Source: DUQX01 sp050948825
GTDB taxonomy: Bacteria > Bacillota > Dethiobacteria > DTU022 > UBA8154
Reading direction: 5' to 3'
DNA length: 64,000 bases
Assembly (NCBI GenBank): GCA_050948825.1
Contig: JBMNEO010000005.1
Span: 62,001-126,000 of the forward strand
The notes below the pieces were generated by a model. That model was given only the letters and a program-made list of their open reading frames with translations. It was not told where the DNA came from and searched no databases. This document shows, piece by piece, positions 1-9,185 of the stretch (its first letter is position 1; every line of letters begins with the position of its first letter). A program made the translations under genes and the position numbers.

Positions 1-118
1 CCTTCTTATTTACCGGTATTATGAGCTTATGTCCAAATCAATTATAAACTAATTAAAGAACTAATGTCAAATAAATTTTTGTGTCTTTGCTCCGGAAAAA
101 GATATTAAGTAATTTTAT

Positions 119-1153
119 TTATTGCCAGTAAGCGGCCAGTACCTTGCATAATTGTTCAGGAACTTCTACCGTAAACGGTTCCTGCAGGAGGATCTGCAGG
201 GAATTTACATCGGAGGGTTTCCAGAGGGTATTTAGATATGTTCGCGGAATAATACGCGCATGCAGGGAAAAAAACTGTTCTGCTTGACCGGCAGGTGCAA
301 AATAAAGCACCATATTAAAACTGTAAATACTTTTGCTATCAAAATATTTAAATAAACGCAGCAGTCCTTCACTGAAGTCTTCTATATCCGCCTCATTCAG
401 GTCGGATACTGAATGAATCTCAGGAAAAATAACATCATATTCCCCAATAGCTCCCAGGGAGACAAAAGGTACAATCCAATGTCCCCTTCCGATTGTGCCG
501 ATATATCTTTCCATTTTGGATTCTTCGACTTCACACAGTTCTCTCCAATAGTTCCTGCCGGAACGCTCAAAAAATAGTTTGCTGTTTTCAAAAGTTTTCC
601 GGTAGAGGTTGCCGGGGGATGAAGTGATAATTAGCTGTTGGTGAGGGTGCAGCAGACCCCCTCCGGAAGGGGGCATGTAATTCCAGGATAGAATATGGTA
701 GGGAATGCGGGGTTCTTTTTTAGATATAAATTGAAAAAAATCAACCCCTGCGCCGAAAGCATCTGTCAGCAGCTTTTTGTTAAAACCTGATAACGGCATT
801 AAATGTTTTTGGCTCATCACTGTTAAAACGCTATATTGATCATAAGGAGAGATGTTCGGTATAACCTTTGCTTCTCCTTTTTCCAGAAAACCTTCCGGCA
901 AGATTTCCGGGGGAAACCTGGGTGTTGCTGTTTCAATATTTTCCGGACAGAAGGGGCAATATTTTCGTGCATCCAGGGTATTCCAGGAGGAGAAATCAAC
1001 CTTTTTTGTTTTAATAGCACCAAAATGTGCCAGCCTTCCGCTTTCGCCGGTCAGGGGATCAAAGCGAATTTCCGTGTCAATACTCTTTCTGGCAAATCCT
1101 TCCCTGGGATCCATGAAGGTTGAAGTAACGGTCTTTTTTTTAAATTCGAGCAT
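119..1153 (-). CDS. GalT-like nucleotidyltransferase (galactose-1-phosphate uridylyltransferase family)
   Basis: The 344-residue protein has the two marks of the GalT/HIT-like fold: a CPFC zinc-type motif at residues 66-69 and an HPHQQ active-site motif at 169-173, whose second histidine would carry the nucleotide. Family members move UMP or AMP between sugar phosphates, or release nucleotide sugars by phosphorolysis. Classical GalT has HPHGQ, so the glutamine variant and the lack of a neighbouring galK or galE leave the substrate open. An ATG start lies about ten bases after GGGGAA. It is followed by an HD hydrolase gene and an ADP-ribosylglycohydrolase gene on the same strand, both nucleotide-related families. 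Confidence 0.75.
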   Translation of the reverse strand: MLEFKKKTVTSTFMDPREGFARKSIDTEIRFDPLTGESGRLAHFGAIKTKKVDFSSWNTLDARKYCPFCPENIETATPRFPPEILPEGFLEKGEAKVIPNISPYDQYSVLTVMSQKHLMPLSGFNKKLLTDAFGAGVDFFQFISKKEPRIPYHILSWNYMPPSGGGLLHPHQQLIITSSPGNLYRKTFENSKLFFERSGRNYWRELCEVEESKMERYIGTIGRGHWIVPFVSLGAIGEYDVIFPEIHSVSDLNEADIEDFSEGLLRLFKYFDSKSIYSFNMVLYFAPAGQAEQFFSLHARIIPRTYLNTLWKPSDVNSLQILLQEPFTVEVPEQLCKVLAAYWQ

Positions 1154-1200
1154 GATGTGTTGTTCCCCATTTCTAACAATTAAAAAACGGATACTGCTCT

Positions 1201-1791
1201 TTATACGGGCAAATATCCCTTTTTAATAGAATCGTTGATAATTGTTTCAGCAAAATCCCATAGTGTTTTTGAGGTTTCAATAATACTCTTATTATGTTCA
1301 ATTACCTTATCACTGGTTACTCCATGTTTTTTCCATGATTCGCCTTTTGTTTTATAATTATGCAGCAGGGGCTGCAGTCTGTCAAGCGCAGCGGCAAAAC
1401 GCGCTTCGGGTGTTGAACGTTTTTCAAATTCCTCCCATAGCCGTTGAAAGTCCTCCTTCTGATCAGGCGGTAATATGTTGAATAAACGATCCGCCGCCTT
1501 TTTTTCGCGTTCAAGTTTGTCTGCGTAGGGAGTTCCCTCATAACAATATGTGTCACCTGCATCTATCTCTACAATATCGTGGATCAATAGCATTTTAACA
1601 ACCCGCCAGAGATCCAGATCTTCATGTGAATATTCGCCGAGCAAAATGCCCATTATAGCCAGGTGCCAGGAATGCTCGGCATCGTTCTCCCTTCTTGTCC
1701 CATCCATTAAAATACTTTGTCTGAAAACCTGCTTCAATTTGTCTATCTCAATAATAAACTCTATTTGCTGTTTTAATCTGTTGTTATGCAC
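1201..1791 (-). CDS. HD-domain phosphohydrolase (YfbR/HDDC2-like)
   Basis: This 196-residue protein is a compact HD-domain metal-dependent phosphohydrolase. The metal-binding set is visible: a histidine at residue 40 in the DAEHSWH motif, the HD pair at 71-72, and a conserved aspartate near 137 in the AALDRLQ segment. That arrangement is the HDDC2/YfbR subgroup, whose studied members are 5'-nucleotidases on deoxyribonucleoside monophosphates. The substrate here is inferred from family only. The stop of the upstream ADP-ribosylglycohydrolase gene is only a few bases away, so the two are probably co-transcribed. Confidence 0.8.
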   Translation of the reverse strand: MHNNRLKQQIEFIIEIDKLKQVFRQSILMDGTRRENDAEHSWHLAIMGILLGEYSHEDLDLWRVVKMLLIHDIVEIDAGDTYCYEGTPYADKLEREKKAADRLFNILPPDQKEDFQRLWEEFEKRSTPEARFAAALDRLQPLLHNYKTKGESWKKHGVTSDKVIEHNKSIIETSKTLWDFAETIINDSIKKGYLPV

Positions 1792-1797
1792 AGCTTT

Positions 1798-2595
1798 TTA
1801 CTCCTTATACTTTTGCTTAATAGCAGTATCCAGGTATTTATTATTAAAAAGTTCTACAACTGACAGCAAATCAGGTGTTAGTTTTCTTTTTACAGTATCC
1901 ACGATGTTGGAGGGCATATCCTTATAGTAAGCCTGTGCAATGCCTCCGGTAATACAAGCAATGGTATCGCTGTCTCCGCCGATAGATACTGCTTTCCTGA
2001 TCGCATCTTCAAAGTTAATGGACTCAAAAAAAGCAATAATAGCCTGAGGGACCGAACCCTGGCAGGTTACATCAAAACGGTAATGAGGGCGAATTTCTTC
2101 CAGTGTATGACTCAGGTCATATCCAAATCTATCTGTAATAAAACTTTTAATGGTATCTTTGTCTTCACCTTTTCGGGCTAAAAATATTGCGCACGCTACT
2201 GCCTGAGCTCCTTTTATACCTTCCGGATGGTTATGAGTAACTTCTGCAGAGCGTTTGGCTTCTGCGAGAATTTCCTCCAGGTTATGAAAGGCAAAGCCTA
2301 CCGGGCTGACGCGCATGGCTGAGCCATTTCCAAAGCTGTTGTATGCCTGTTGATTATCGGAAAAAATCCACTTATAAAACCTGCCTCCATAACCGGCATC
2401 GGGGTACTTCCTTCCGTATTCTTTAAAGGTTTCAGCATAGTTTTTCTTATATAAAATACAATCTGCCACAGCCACTGTTAATACTGTATCGTCGGTAAAA
2501 GTTGATCGTTCATTAAATAGCTCAAAATCCGTTCTTTTAATATTATTCCACTCGTAAACAGAACCTATGATATCTCCTGCAATAGCACCCAGCAT
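1798..2595 (-). CDS. ADP-ribosylglycohydrolase family protein (DraG-like)
   Basis: The 265-residue protein has the DraG/ADP-ribosylglycohydrolase pattern. An N-terminal GAIAGDIIGS segment is followed by TDD at residues 34-36, and the GGDSDT motif near residues 205-215 supplies the remaining metal-binding aspartates. Such enzymes remove ADP-ribose from proteins or small molecules using two divalent metals. There is no DraT-like transferase nearby, so the target is unknown. The ATG is preceded by AAGGAGG. It lies immediately upstream of the HD hydrolase gene. Confidence 0.85.
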   Translation of the reverse strand: MLGAIAGDIIGSVYEWNNIKRTDFELFNERSTFTDDTVLTVAVADCILYKKNYAETFKEYGRKYPDAGYGGRFYKWIFSDNQQAYNSFGNGSAMRVSPVGFAFHNLEEILAEAKRSAEVTHNHPEGIKGAQAVACAIFLARKGEDKDTIKSFITDRFGYDLSHTLEEIRPHYRFDVTCQGSVPQAIIAFFESINFEDAIRKAVSIGGDSDTIACITGGIAQAYYKDMPSNIVDTVKRKLTPDLLSVVELFNNKYLDTAIKQKYKE

Positions 2596-2691
2596 CTCTA
2601 AACCTCCTTTCCAAATTATCTCCGAAAATTTTACAAAGATTACCCGGCGCTCAACCGGGTGGATTGAACCTGCAGCATAAACTATATTTTT

Positions 2692-3399
2692 TTATTTGCT
2701 TTTAGCTTTCACTTCTATCCCGCCCATAAGGGAACGCCCATAAATACGTATTACCGTTTCATCATTTCCTGACGCTTGCTCTCCGGTAACCGAGGCGAAT
2801 ATACCCCCATTTTCTTTTCCAAGAAAATTTAATCCTCCCAGAATAACGGTACCTTCACAAAAAACCGATAGATCGTCAGGAACAATGATATCTATGCCTC
2901 CCATAACAGCGGTGCAATTTAGATAATACTCGCCTTTATCTATTTCCGCCTGTCTTAAATCAAGATCTATTCCCCCCATTAAGGCCCAGTAATTCCCGCT
3001 TTCGAGCTTCCAAGGGGTCTTGGTTTTCTCTAACCCTCCCATAATGGCAAGGTTGCTTTTTCCTTGAAATTTAGGCCCCCGGATAAAGCTGATTCCCAGC
3101 AGGATAAGCACGAGAGGCCAAAAAGCATTCCAGAGCAATGAGATATTAAAATCCAATATCCCAAGGTTTCTACAGAGTAAGAGCAAACCAAAGGCCAGGA
3201 GGATGCCACCGGATAAATAGTAACTTCCCTCTTTTTTGCCCCAAAAGATATTAATTCCCCATAAAACAAGCAGCAAAGGCCAGTAGTCTTTGATAATCGG
3301 CCAGAGATTTATTTGAGTAATATTAAAATTGTTAAGTAAGAGTATGATACCGAGAATTACTATAATCAACCCCAGCCACCAGTTGCCTCTGGATTGCAA
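2692..3399 (-). CDS. LiaF-like membrane protein (DUF5668-type N-terminus)
   Basis: This 235-residue protein has about four hydrophobic segments in its first 110 residues. A hydrophilic C-terminal region follows with repeated MGGI/LGGL turns (AIMGG, ALMGGID, AVMGGID, LMGGIEV), typical of the LiaF-type beta-helical domain. LiaF proteins modulate cell-envelope stress two-component systems in Firmicutes. No liaRS pair is adjacent, so regulatory function is only a family inference. The start is TTG, preceded by GGAGG at good spacing. It lies just downstream of an unrecognised membrane-anchored protein. Confidence 0.7.
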   Translation of the reverse strand: MQSRGNWWLGLIIVILGIILLLNNFNITQINLWPIIKDYWPLLLVLWGINIFWGKKEGSYYLSGGILLAFGLLLLCRNLGILDFNISLLWNAFWPLVLILLGISFIRGPKFQGKSNLAIMGGLEKTKTPWKLESGNYWALMGGIDLDLRQAEIDKGEYYLNCTAVMGGIDIIVPDDLSVFCEGTVILGGLNFLGKENGGIFASVTGEQASGNDETVIRIYGRSLMGGIEVKAKSK

Positions 3400-3446
3400 T
3401 TTTTACACCTCCAAAAGTTTAGTATTCCCGCCCGGCAATTGAGTTT

Positions 3447-4145
3447 TCATAGTGAAGAACCGTTTTCTCCAGGGGGAGCAAAAGAAAATACTCTGCTAAA
3501 AATGTTCTCATTACTGCTCTTGTCATACATAGATAATATGATCCGGTTAATGAATAATTTTTCTTCATCTATAAATACCAAACATTCTATCCATGGCTCT
3601 TCTACCGCAACTGCAAAGTAGTCCTGCGAAAAACCTGCTTTTTGAAGATTTTCAGGAGATACATTTAGAAGGATAACCTTTTCCTTTTCTGATTGATAGT
3701 TTAAGAATCTGGCGTTTTTATAAAGAGTTGTCCAGGAGTTAAGTAATTCAAATGGAGATATAAAAAGGTTCTCCAGAGCTTCCAGCCCGATTTCTGAAGC
3801 TTTCTTCCACAAATGGTCTTTTAAATCTTTTATCAATAACTCCCCTGAGGTTTTTTCCTTGATAATTTTTAATGAATAGTCGGGTATTTCTCCAATAACT
3901 ACTTCGCTTTCCAAAATAGTTCCTTTGAAAGATAATGAATAACTATGCCCCTTTTCTTTAATATCAACATTGAGATGATTAAAATTCAACTCCATATTTT
4001 GCATTGTTTTTTCAAGCATTTTCCCCGGGCGAATATTTTGGAGATAAATCATATTGTAACAGGCAAGAATTAAAAGAAGTAAAAAAAGTATCGGTAAAAA
4101 AATAATTTCCCATTTTAAAGCAGTTTTCCTTCTTACTATTAACAT
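3447..4145 (-). CDS. Membrane-anchored protein of unknown function
   Basis: I do not recognise this 232-residue protein. It has a basic N-terminus (RRK), one strong transmembrane segment at about residues 12-32, and a soluble remainder presumably outside the cell. There are no cysteines or catalytic motifs I can name. The ATG follows GGGGGAGG at a normal distance, which supports expression. It sits directly upstream of the LiaF-like gene on the same strand and could be part of the same envelope-related unit. Confidence 0.6.
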   Translation of the reverse strand: MLIVRRKTALKWEIIFLPILFLLLLILACYNMIYLQNIRPGKMLEKTMQNMELNFNHLNVDIKEKGHSYSLSFKGTILESEVVIGEIPDYSLKIIKEKTSGELLIKDLKDHLWKKASEIGLEALENLFISPFELLNSWTTLYKNARFLNYQSEKEKVILLNVSPENLQKAGFSQDYFAVAVEEPWIECLVFIDEEKLFINRIILSMYDKSSNENIFSRVFSFAPPGENGSSL

Positions 4146-4224
4146 ATTAGTAACCTCCCCCTAGAAACCTTAAATAAATATTATGGTTTACAGGGGGGAA
4201 GTATTACTTTATTGCATAAAAAGT

Positions 4225-5154
4225 TTACGTGCCTTCTTCCATTAAATAATGTGCTATTTGTTTAAGCAATACTGATCCTGTATCTATTATGCCTCCAAAG
4301 CAAAAAAAACCATGGATCATTCCTTTATAAGATTGATAGGTTACCTCAACTCCGGCTTTTTTTAGCCTTTTGGCATAAGCTTCACCTTCATCATGGAGAG
4401 GATCATACTCTGCGGTAACCACTAAAGCAGGAGGCAGGCCGCTCATGTTTTCGGCAAGCATTGGAGAAGCGTAGACATTCTCCCTATCTTTTTCTTCCTG
4501 AAAGTAATGATCTTCAAAATACTGCAGATCGTCTTTCGTGAGGAAGTAACCGTTATATTTCTCACGGGATAGATAATTCCCGGAAAAATCAGTTGCCGGA
4601 TAAATTAATACCTGCTTTTCTATTAAAGGAAAGCCTTTATCACGGGCAATTAAACAGGCAACTGCTGCAAGGTTTCCACCGGCACTTTCCCCGCCGACGG
4701 CAATGCGTTGCGGATCCCCACCTAAAACAGAAGCATTCTCTGCAGTCCATTTTATTGCATGGTAGCAATCATTTACTGCAATGGGGAATTTATGCTCAGG
4801 TGCCAGGCGGTATTCTACTGAAACGACAATTCTACAAGCATCATTGGCGATAGCCCGTAGCGGGGCATCTACTGAATCCAGATCACCCGTTACCCACCCC
4901 CCGCCGTGAAAAAAAACCAGCACCGGGAGAAGTCCTTTCCCTTCGGGTGTATAAATGCGTAGCCTGATCTTACCTTCCTCTACAGCAATCCGGCGGTCTT
5001 CAACACTGGCCACCGGCTGTGGAGAAATAGATGTTTTTTGGGTCAGATATCTTGCCCCTTTACGGTTCTTTTCAGGAGAAAGAGTATTAATAGGAGGACT
5101 GTTTAACGATTTTAAATAATCAAGAAATGCTTTTGCTTGAGGATCTAAAGCCAT
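4225..5154 (-). CDS. Alpha/beta hydrolase, HSL-type esterase/lipase
   Basis: The 309-residue protein belongs to the hormone-sensitive-lipase family of alpha/beta hydrolases. The oxyanion-hole motif HGGGW lies near residue 84, the nucleophile motif GESAGG near 155, the acid in EYDPLHDEG and the base in the final HGF segment. These enzymes hydrolyse short-chain esters in the cytoplasm. An in-frame ATG nine codons upstream exists, but GGGGGGAG directly precedes the chosen ATG at 5154. Genomic context gives no specific substrate. Confidence 0.85.
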   Translation of the reverse strand: MALDPQAKAFLDYLKSLNSPPINTLSPEKNRKGARYLTQKTSISPQPVASVEDRRIAVEEGKIRLRIYTPEGKGLLPVLVFFHGGGWVTGDLDSVDAPLRAIANDACRIVVSVEYRLAPEHKFPIAVNDCYHAIKWTAENASVLGGDPQRIAVGGESAGGNLAAVACLIARDKGFPLIEKQVLIYPATDFSGNYLSREKYNGYFLTKDDLQYFEDHYFQEEKDRENVYASPMLAENMSGLPPALVVTAEYDPLHDEGEAYAKRLKKAGVEVTYQSYKGMIHGFFCFGGIIDTGSVLLKQIAHYLMEEGT

Positions 5155-5190
5155 TATTGACTCCCCCCTGTGAGTTGGCATTTTTTATCT

Positions 5191-5967
5191 TTATACCTTC
5201 CAGACAATGCTTTTCATCTCCTTTAATAAAATGTAATCGGTTAAATCAAAATGCACAGGCGTAATGGAGATGAAAGAATTGTTAATCGCCCATACGTCGG
5301 TATCTTCAGCTTCACTGTCCAAAGTATCGACCGCTTCCCCGGCCAGCCAGTAGTATCTTTTCCCCCGGGGATCGACTCTTTCCTGGAAAGCATTACGGTA
5401 CTGTCGTATACCCAAACGCGTGATGCTTACTCCGGCAATATCTTCAAGTACTTTACCGGGGACATTAATATTGAGCATTGCATTTTGGAGTAAATTATAG
5501 TCACGTACTGTCTTGATTAAACTCACGACGAAGTTTGCCGCGAAATGGTAATTAGGTTTCTCATATTCCGTAAGGGATACCGCCATTGCCGGAATACCAA
5601 GTATGGCAGCCTCCATAGCAGCTGATACGGTTCCTGAATATAGAATATCGGTACCGAGATTGGAACCGCGGTTTATCCCGGAGATAACCAGATCCGGTTT
5701 GTGCGGAAGCAGATATTCTACCGCCAGTTTTACACAATCCGAAGGAGTACCGTTAATCGACCATCCTTTTAAAGCTGAGTTGTGGTAAAACTTTACTTCT
5801 TCCGCTCTTAAGGGGCGGTGCATCGTAATTGCATGCCCGGTGGCGCTGCGTTCATGATCCGGAGCTGCAAAATATAAATCAACGCCTTCGTCCTGCAGCA
5901 ATGTCTCCCCCAGAGTTTGTATTCCCTCAGCATAAATGCCGTCGTCATTTGTTAATAAAACAATCAA
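5191..5967 (-). CDS. surE: 5'/3'-nucleotidase SurE
   Basis: This 258-residue protein is SurE, a metal-dependent survival-protein nucleotidase that dephosphorylates nucleoside monophosphates. The N-terminal LTNDDG motif and the SGINRGSNLG and YSGTVSAAMEA motifs form the metal and phosphate site. The start is TTG at 5967, because GGAGGGG lies just upstream and the product then begins MIVLLTNDDG like other family members. A longer frame to 6012 would add an unlikely hydrophobic extension. It lies downstream of the methylthioadenosine/SAH salvage genes and could act on nucleotides from that pathway, though this is inference. Confidence 0.92.
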   Translation of the reverse strand: MIVLLTNDDGIYAEGIQTLGETLLQDEGVDLYFAAPDHERSATGHAITMHRPLRAEEVKFYHNSALKGWSINGTPSDCVKLAVEYLLPHKPDLVISGINRGSNLGTDILYSGTVSAAMEAAILGIPAMAVSLTEYEKPNYHFAANFVVSLIKTVRDYNLLQNAMLNINVPGKVLEDIAGVSITRLGIRQYRNAFQERVDPRGKRYYWLAGEAVDTLDSEAEDTDVWAINNSFISITPVHFDLTDYILLKEMKSIVWKV

Positions 5968-6102
5968 TCTAACCCCTCCGCCAGAGAAAGCAATTATAAC
6001 AAGCAAGAACAAAAAAATTCATATTATTATAGGGCTGCAAGGCAGCTGTGTTAACAGCTTTAAAGAACGTCTGTTTAAAAAACGAAACGCCTTTTGGCCT
6101 GA

Positions 6103-7404
6103 CTAGTATACAAGTCTGGTTGCTCTAAGCTGTGCCTCAAAAAAAACCCTTTCTTCATCTATGGTCAATAATTCTCCATCTGACATTAATACATTTCCAT
6201 TAACCATTACCAGGTTAATATCTGCAGACCTGGCGCTGTATACTAGGTGAGCAAGGAGATTATGCCGGGGGTACAAATGGGGCTGGTTAAGATTAAACAT
6301 GATTAGGTCGGCTTTTGCTCCTTCCCTTAGGGTGCCTGTTTCACTATTCAGGAAAAGGGCGCCGGCACCGTTTATAGTAGCCATTTTAAGAGCTGTTTCT
6401 GCCGGTACCGCAGTTGGGTTTTCCAGCAAACCTTTGGGCAGAAGCGCCGCCAACCTCATTTCTTCAAGCATATCCAGGTTATTGTTGCTGGCAGCGCTGT
6501 CTGTGCCGAGGCTGACTGGAACTCCTTTTTCCAGGAGCTTTGCAACAGGAGCCGTCCCCGATCCCAGTTTCAGGTTGCTGCCCGGGTTATGTGCAATAGC
6601 AGTTTTCTTTTCTGCCAGGATCTCTATCTCTTTTTCGCTAAGATGCACACAATGGGCAGCCAGAACCCGGTGATCAAGCAAACCGATTTCTTCCATGAGT
6701 TCAACCGGTGTTTTTCCGTATTTCGAGAGGCATTCATTCATCTCATCACGGGTTTCTGCCAGATGTATATGTATAGGGACATCGAGGTCAGCAGCTTTTT
6801 CTAATACTACCTTCAGATAATCTGGAGGGCAGGTATATGGCGCGTGCGGGCCAAACATTACAGTAATTCTTCCGTCGCCCTTCTTATGCCAGTTCCTGGC
6901 CAAACTGCTGCCTTCTTTTAGCCCTGCCATCCCTTTAATTTTATCCAGGCCGGTGAGCCCCTGTGCAAGCGATGCCCTTATTCCGCTCTCCTGGCAGGCC
7001 CTGGCTGCTTCGTCCATGTGAAAGTACATATCCGCAAAACAGGTCGTTCCTCCTCTTACCATTTCCGCAATGGCCAGCAAGGTACCCCAGTAGATGTCTT
7101 CTTTTTTAAGCTTTGCTTCTGCCGGCCAAATTCTATTATTCAGCCAATCCATCAGCGACATATCATCGGCATAACTTCTAAAAAGGGTCATGGCAGCATG
7201 TGTGTGCGTGTTAATAAAACCCGGCATTATCAGGTTATCTCTACCTTTTATAATCTCTTCAAAATCTTTTTCCTTGCGTTCAAGACGCGGTCCAATATAA
7301 GTAATCAGGCTATCTTCAATGATAATCTCTCCTTGGGAAATAATATCCGGTCCGTTATCCCAGGCCAGGATATAATCTGCTTGAAGTAATATCTTTTTTG
7401 GCAA
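6103..7404 (-). CDS. mtaD: 5-methylthioadenosine/S-adenosylhomocysteine (5'-deoxyadenosine) deaminase
   Basis: The 433-residue amidohydrolase converts the 6-amino group of methylthioadenosine, S-adenosylhomocysteine or 5'-deoxyadenosine to a 6-oxo group. Metal-binding residues are visible: HTHAAM near residue 66, the HIHLAET segment near 215, the AAHCVH segment near 243 and the SLGTDSAASNN segment near 300. The HLAET and TDSAA motifs match the MtaD/DadD subgroup rather than guanine deaminase. It is last in the ahcY-mtnP-mtnA-aldolase-mtaD run, with a 19-bp gap to the aldolase gene. This supports a route in which the nucleoside is deaminated before phosphorolysis. Confidence 0.9.
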   Translation of the reverse strand: MPKKILLQADYILAWDNGPDIISQGEIIIEDSLITYIGPRLERKEKDFEEIIKGRDNLIMPGFINTHTHAAMTLFRSYADDMSLMDWLNNRIWPAEAKLKKEDIYWGTLLAIAEMVRGGTTCFADMYFHMDEAARACQESGIRASLAQGLTGLDKIKGMAGLKEGSSLARNWHKKGDGRITVMFGPHAPYTCPPDYLKVVLEKAADLDVPIHIHLAETRDEMNECLSKYGKTPVELMEEIGLLDHRVLAAHCVHLSEKEIEILAEKKTAIAHNPGSNLKLGSGTAPVAKLLEKGVPVSLGTDSAASNNNLDMLEEMRLAALLPKGLLENPTAVPAETALKMATINGAGALFLNSETGTLREGAKADLIMFNLNQPHLYPRHNLLAHLVYSARSADINLVMVNGNVLMSDGELLTIDEERVFFEAQLRATRLVY

Positions 7405-7422
7405 TGCGCTTCACTCCCAGAT

Positions 7423-8091
7423 TTAAGAATTTGCTGCGGGATCACCCTGCCCGTAGGTTTGTAAATAATTATTTCTTAGTTCAGTAACGTCCCCAGGACT
7501 TAAAATATATGGTGAGCCCAAAGGTTTCGACCAGAGGATGATCCGGGCACTTCTTTCAATTATCCTGCATATTTGCAGGGCTGTTGTAAGATCTTCACCA
7601 ATCCCCACCAGGCCGTGGTTTGCCAGCAGAACGGCGCTCCCATCTTTCCCGAGGATTTTTAAAGCGCTTTCGGCCAGTTCAATGCTTCCGGGAAAAGCAT
7701 AATCAGCAACTTTTACAGGCCCGCCAACGATCTGTGCCTGCTCTTCAAGAACTACGGGGATATCCTGCCTGCTCACGGCAAAAGCAAGGGCACAGCTGCT
7801 ATGTGTATGAACAATTGCCCTGATATCTTTCCTTTTCCTGTAAATTGCCAGGTGCAGCGGCAGCTCTGTCGATGGTTTCCACTTGCCTTCTTCAGCTTCT
7901 CCTGCCAGATTTACCGTAACTATATCTACAAATGTCAGCTTTTCATAGGGTATGCCGCTGGGTGTAATCACGACCTCGTTTTCTGTCGGCCTGGCGCTGA
8001 CATTCCCCCATGTTTCAAAAACAAGCCCTTCCCGGTAAATTATCCGGGCAGTATTTACAACTTCTTCTTTGGCCTTTTCCACTAAGTACAA
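7423..8091 (-). CDS. Class II aldolase/adducin family protein, probable 5-deoxy(methylthio)ribulose-1-phosphate aldolase
   Basis: The 222-residue protein has the class II aldolase fold: an N-terminal GNVSAR motif, a TELPLH segment with the catalytic acid, an HTHSS zinc pair near residue 94 and a further histidine in LANHGLVG. Family members include fuculose-phosphate aldolase and MtnB dehydratase. It overlaps mtnA by ten bases, and no mtnB/C/D-type oxygen-dependent pathway is present. The best fit is therefore the Ald2-type aldolase of the DHAP shunt, which splits methylthioribulose-1-phosphate or 5-deoxyribulose-1-phosphate into dihydroxyacetone phosphate and an aldehyde. MtnB dehydratase activity is the main alternative. 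Confidence 0.75.
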   Translation of the reverse strand: MYLVEKAKEEVVNTARIIYREGLVFETWGNVSARPTENEVVITPSGIPYEKLTFVDIVTVNLAGEAEEGKWKPSTELPLHLAIYRKRKDIRAIVHTHSSCALAFAVSRQDIPVVLEEQAQIVGGPVKVADYAFPGSIELAESALKILGKDGSAVLLANHGLVGIGEDLTTALQICRIIERSARIILWSKPLGSPYILSPGDVTELRNNYLQTYGQGDPAANS

Positions 8092-9170
8092 AAGGGGTTC
8101 CTCCTTTTGAATAAAAGCTCCTTCAATTTATACTCTTCAGGGAGATGGATAATGCCATATTCAGTGATTAAAGCGCTGATTAAGCGGGCAGGTGTTATAT
8201 CGAAGGACGGGTTTCTTACGCTCAGTCCGTCCGGTGTAAGAGGCATTTCCTTCAAATGAGTAATCTCCTGCGGGGCTCTTTCCTCGACGATAATCTCTTT
8301 TCCGCTGCTAATTTGCCTGTCAATCGTTGAAAGGGGAGCTGCAACATAAAAGGGAATGCTGTTTTCTTTTGCCAGTACTGCCAGCGAATAAGTACCTATT
8401 TTATTGGCGACGTCCCCGTTCAGTGCAACCCTGTCAGCACCAACGATTATGCAATCAATATCCCCTTTGTTTATGAAATATCCCGCGGCGCTATCAACAA
8501 TAACACAGACGGGGATTCCCTCTTTTTGCAGTTCCCAGGCTGTCAGCCGGGAGCCCTGGAGAAAAGGCCTTGTTTCGTCTGCGAATACTTTTATTTTTTT
8601 GCCCTGGTAATGGGCACTTCTGATTATTCCCAGTGCTGTTCCGTAACCCGCAGTTGCCAGAGCACCTGCATTACAATGCGTTAATATGGTGCATCCATCC
8701 CCGATTAGTTCGGAGCCCCATTCTCCAATTTTTTTATTGATTTCAATATCTTCGTTGCATATCGATACGGCCTCTTGCTCCAGGGCTTTTAAAATGAATT
8801 CCGGGGATTCCTCGTTAAAGGACTGGCTTTTGTTTAAAATCCGTTCAGCTCCCCAGGATAGATTAACAGCGGTAGGACGGGTTTTTTTCAGGAGATTAGC
8901 CGCTTCTGTAAGTTGTTGCTGAAATTTAGTGAATGAAAAAGCAGCTTTTCCGTTAACATATTTTTCTAAAATATCCCTGGCAGCCAGGACAAGAGCAAAA
9001 GCTGCAACCACACCTATGGCTGGAGCGCCCCGAACAGTCATGTTTTTTATAGAATTACATACATCCTCATAATGTTTGCATTCTCTATACTGTTCTTTTT
9101 CAGGTAAAAACCTCTGGTCAAGCAGCATTAATGATTTCCCGTCCCAGAGAATATGCTTAATAATCTCCAC
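8082..9170 (-). CDS. mtnA: S-methyl-5-thioribose-1-phosphate isomerase
   Basis: This 362-residue member of the eIF2B-alpha/MtnA family isomerises methylthioribose-1-phosphate to methylthioribulose-1-phosphate, and in the related route 5-deoxyribose-1-phosphate to 5-deoxyribulose-1-phosphate. Family markers are TVRGAPAIGV near residue 45, ILTHCNAGALAT near 155 with the catalytic cysteine, and the GADRVALNGDVANKIGTY segment near 240 with the conserved aspartate. Length is typical. It lies between mtnP and the aldolase gene and overlaps the latter by ten bases, which implies coupled translation. Confidence 0.95.
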   Translation of the reverse strand: MEIIKHILWDGKSLMLLDQRFLPEKEQYRECKHYEDVCNSIKNMTVRGAPAIGVVAAFALVLAARDILEKYVNGKAAFSFTKFQQQLTEAANLLKKTRPTAVNLSWGAERILNKSQSFNEESPEFILKALEQEAVSICNEDIEINKKIGEWGSELIGDGCTILTHCNAGALATAGYGTALGIIRSAHYQGKKIKVFADETRPFLQGSRLTAWELQKEGIPVCVIVDSAAGYFINKGDIDCIIVGADRVALNGDVANKIGTYSLAVLAKENSIPFYVAAPLSTIDRQISSGKEIIVEERAPQEITHLKEMPLTPDGLSVRNPSFDITPARLISALITEYGIIHLPEEYKLKELLFKRRNPFCT

Positions 9171-9185
9171 AGCATAGCCTCCCGT

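Noticed and set aside
836..1226. Plus-strand frames of 95-124 codons opposite galT
   Set aside because: They lie antisense to a well-supported gene and have no family motif or good ribosome-binding site.
2641..2661. Terminator hairpin ACCCGG/CCGGGT between two genes
   Set aside because: The stem is short and has no T-tract on either strand, so I do not call it a terminator.
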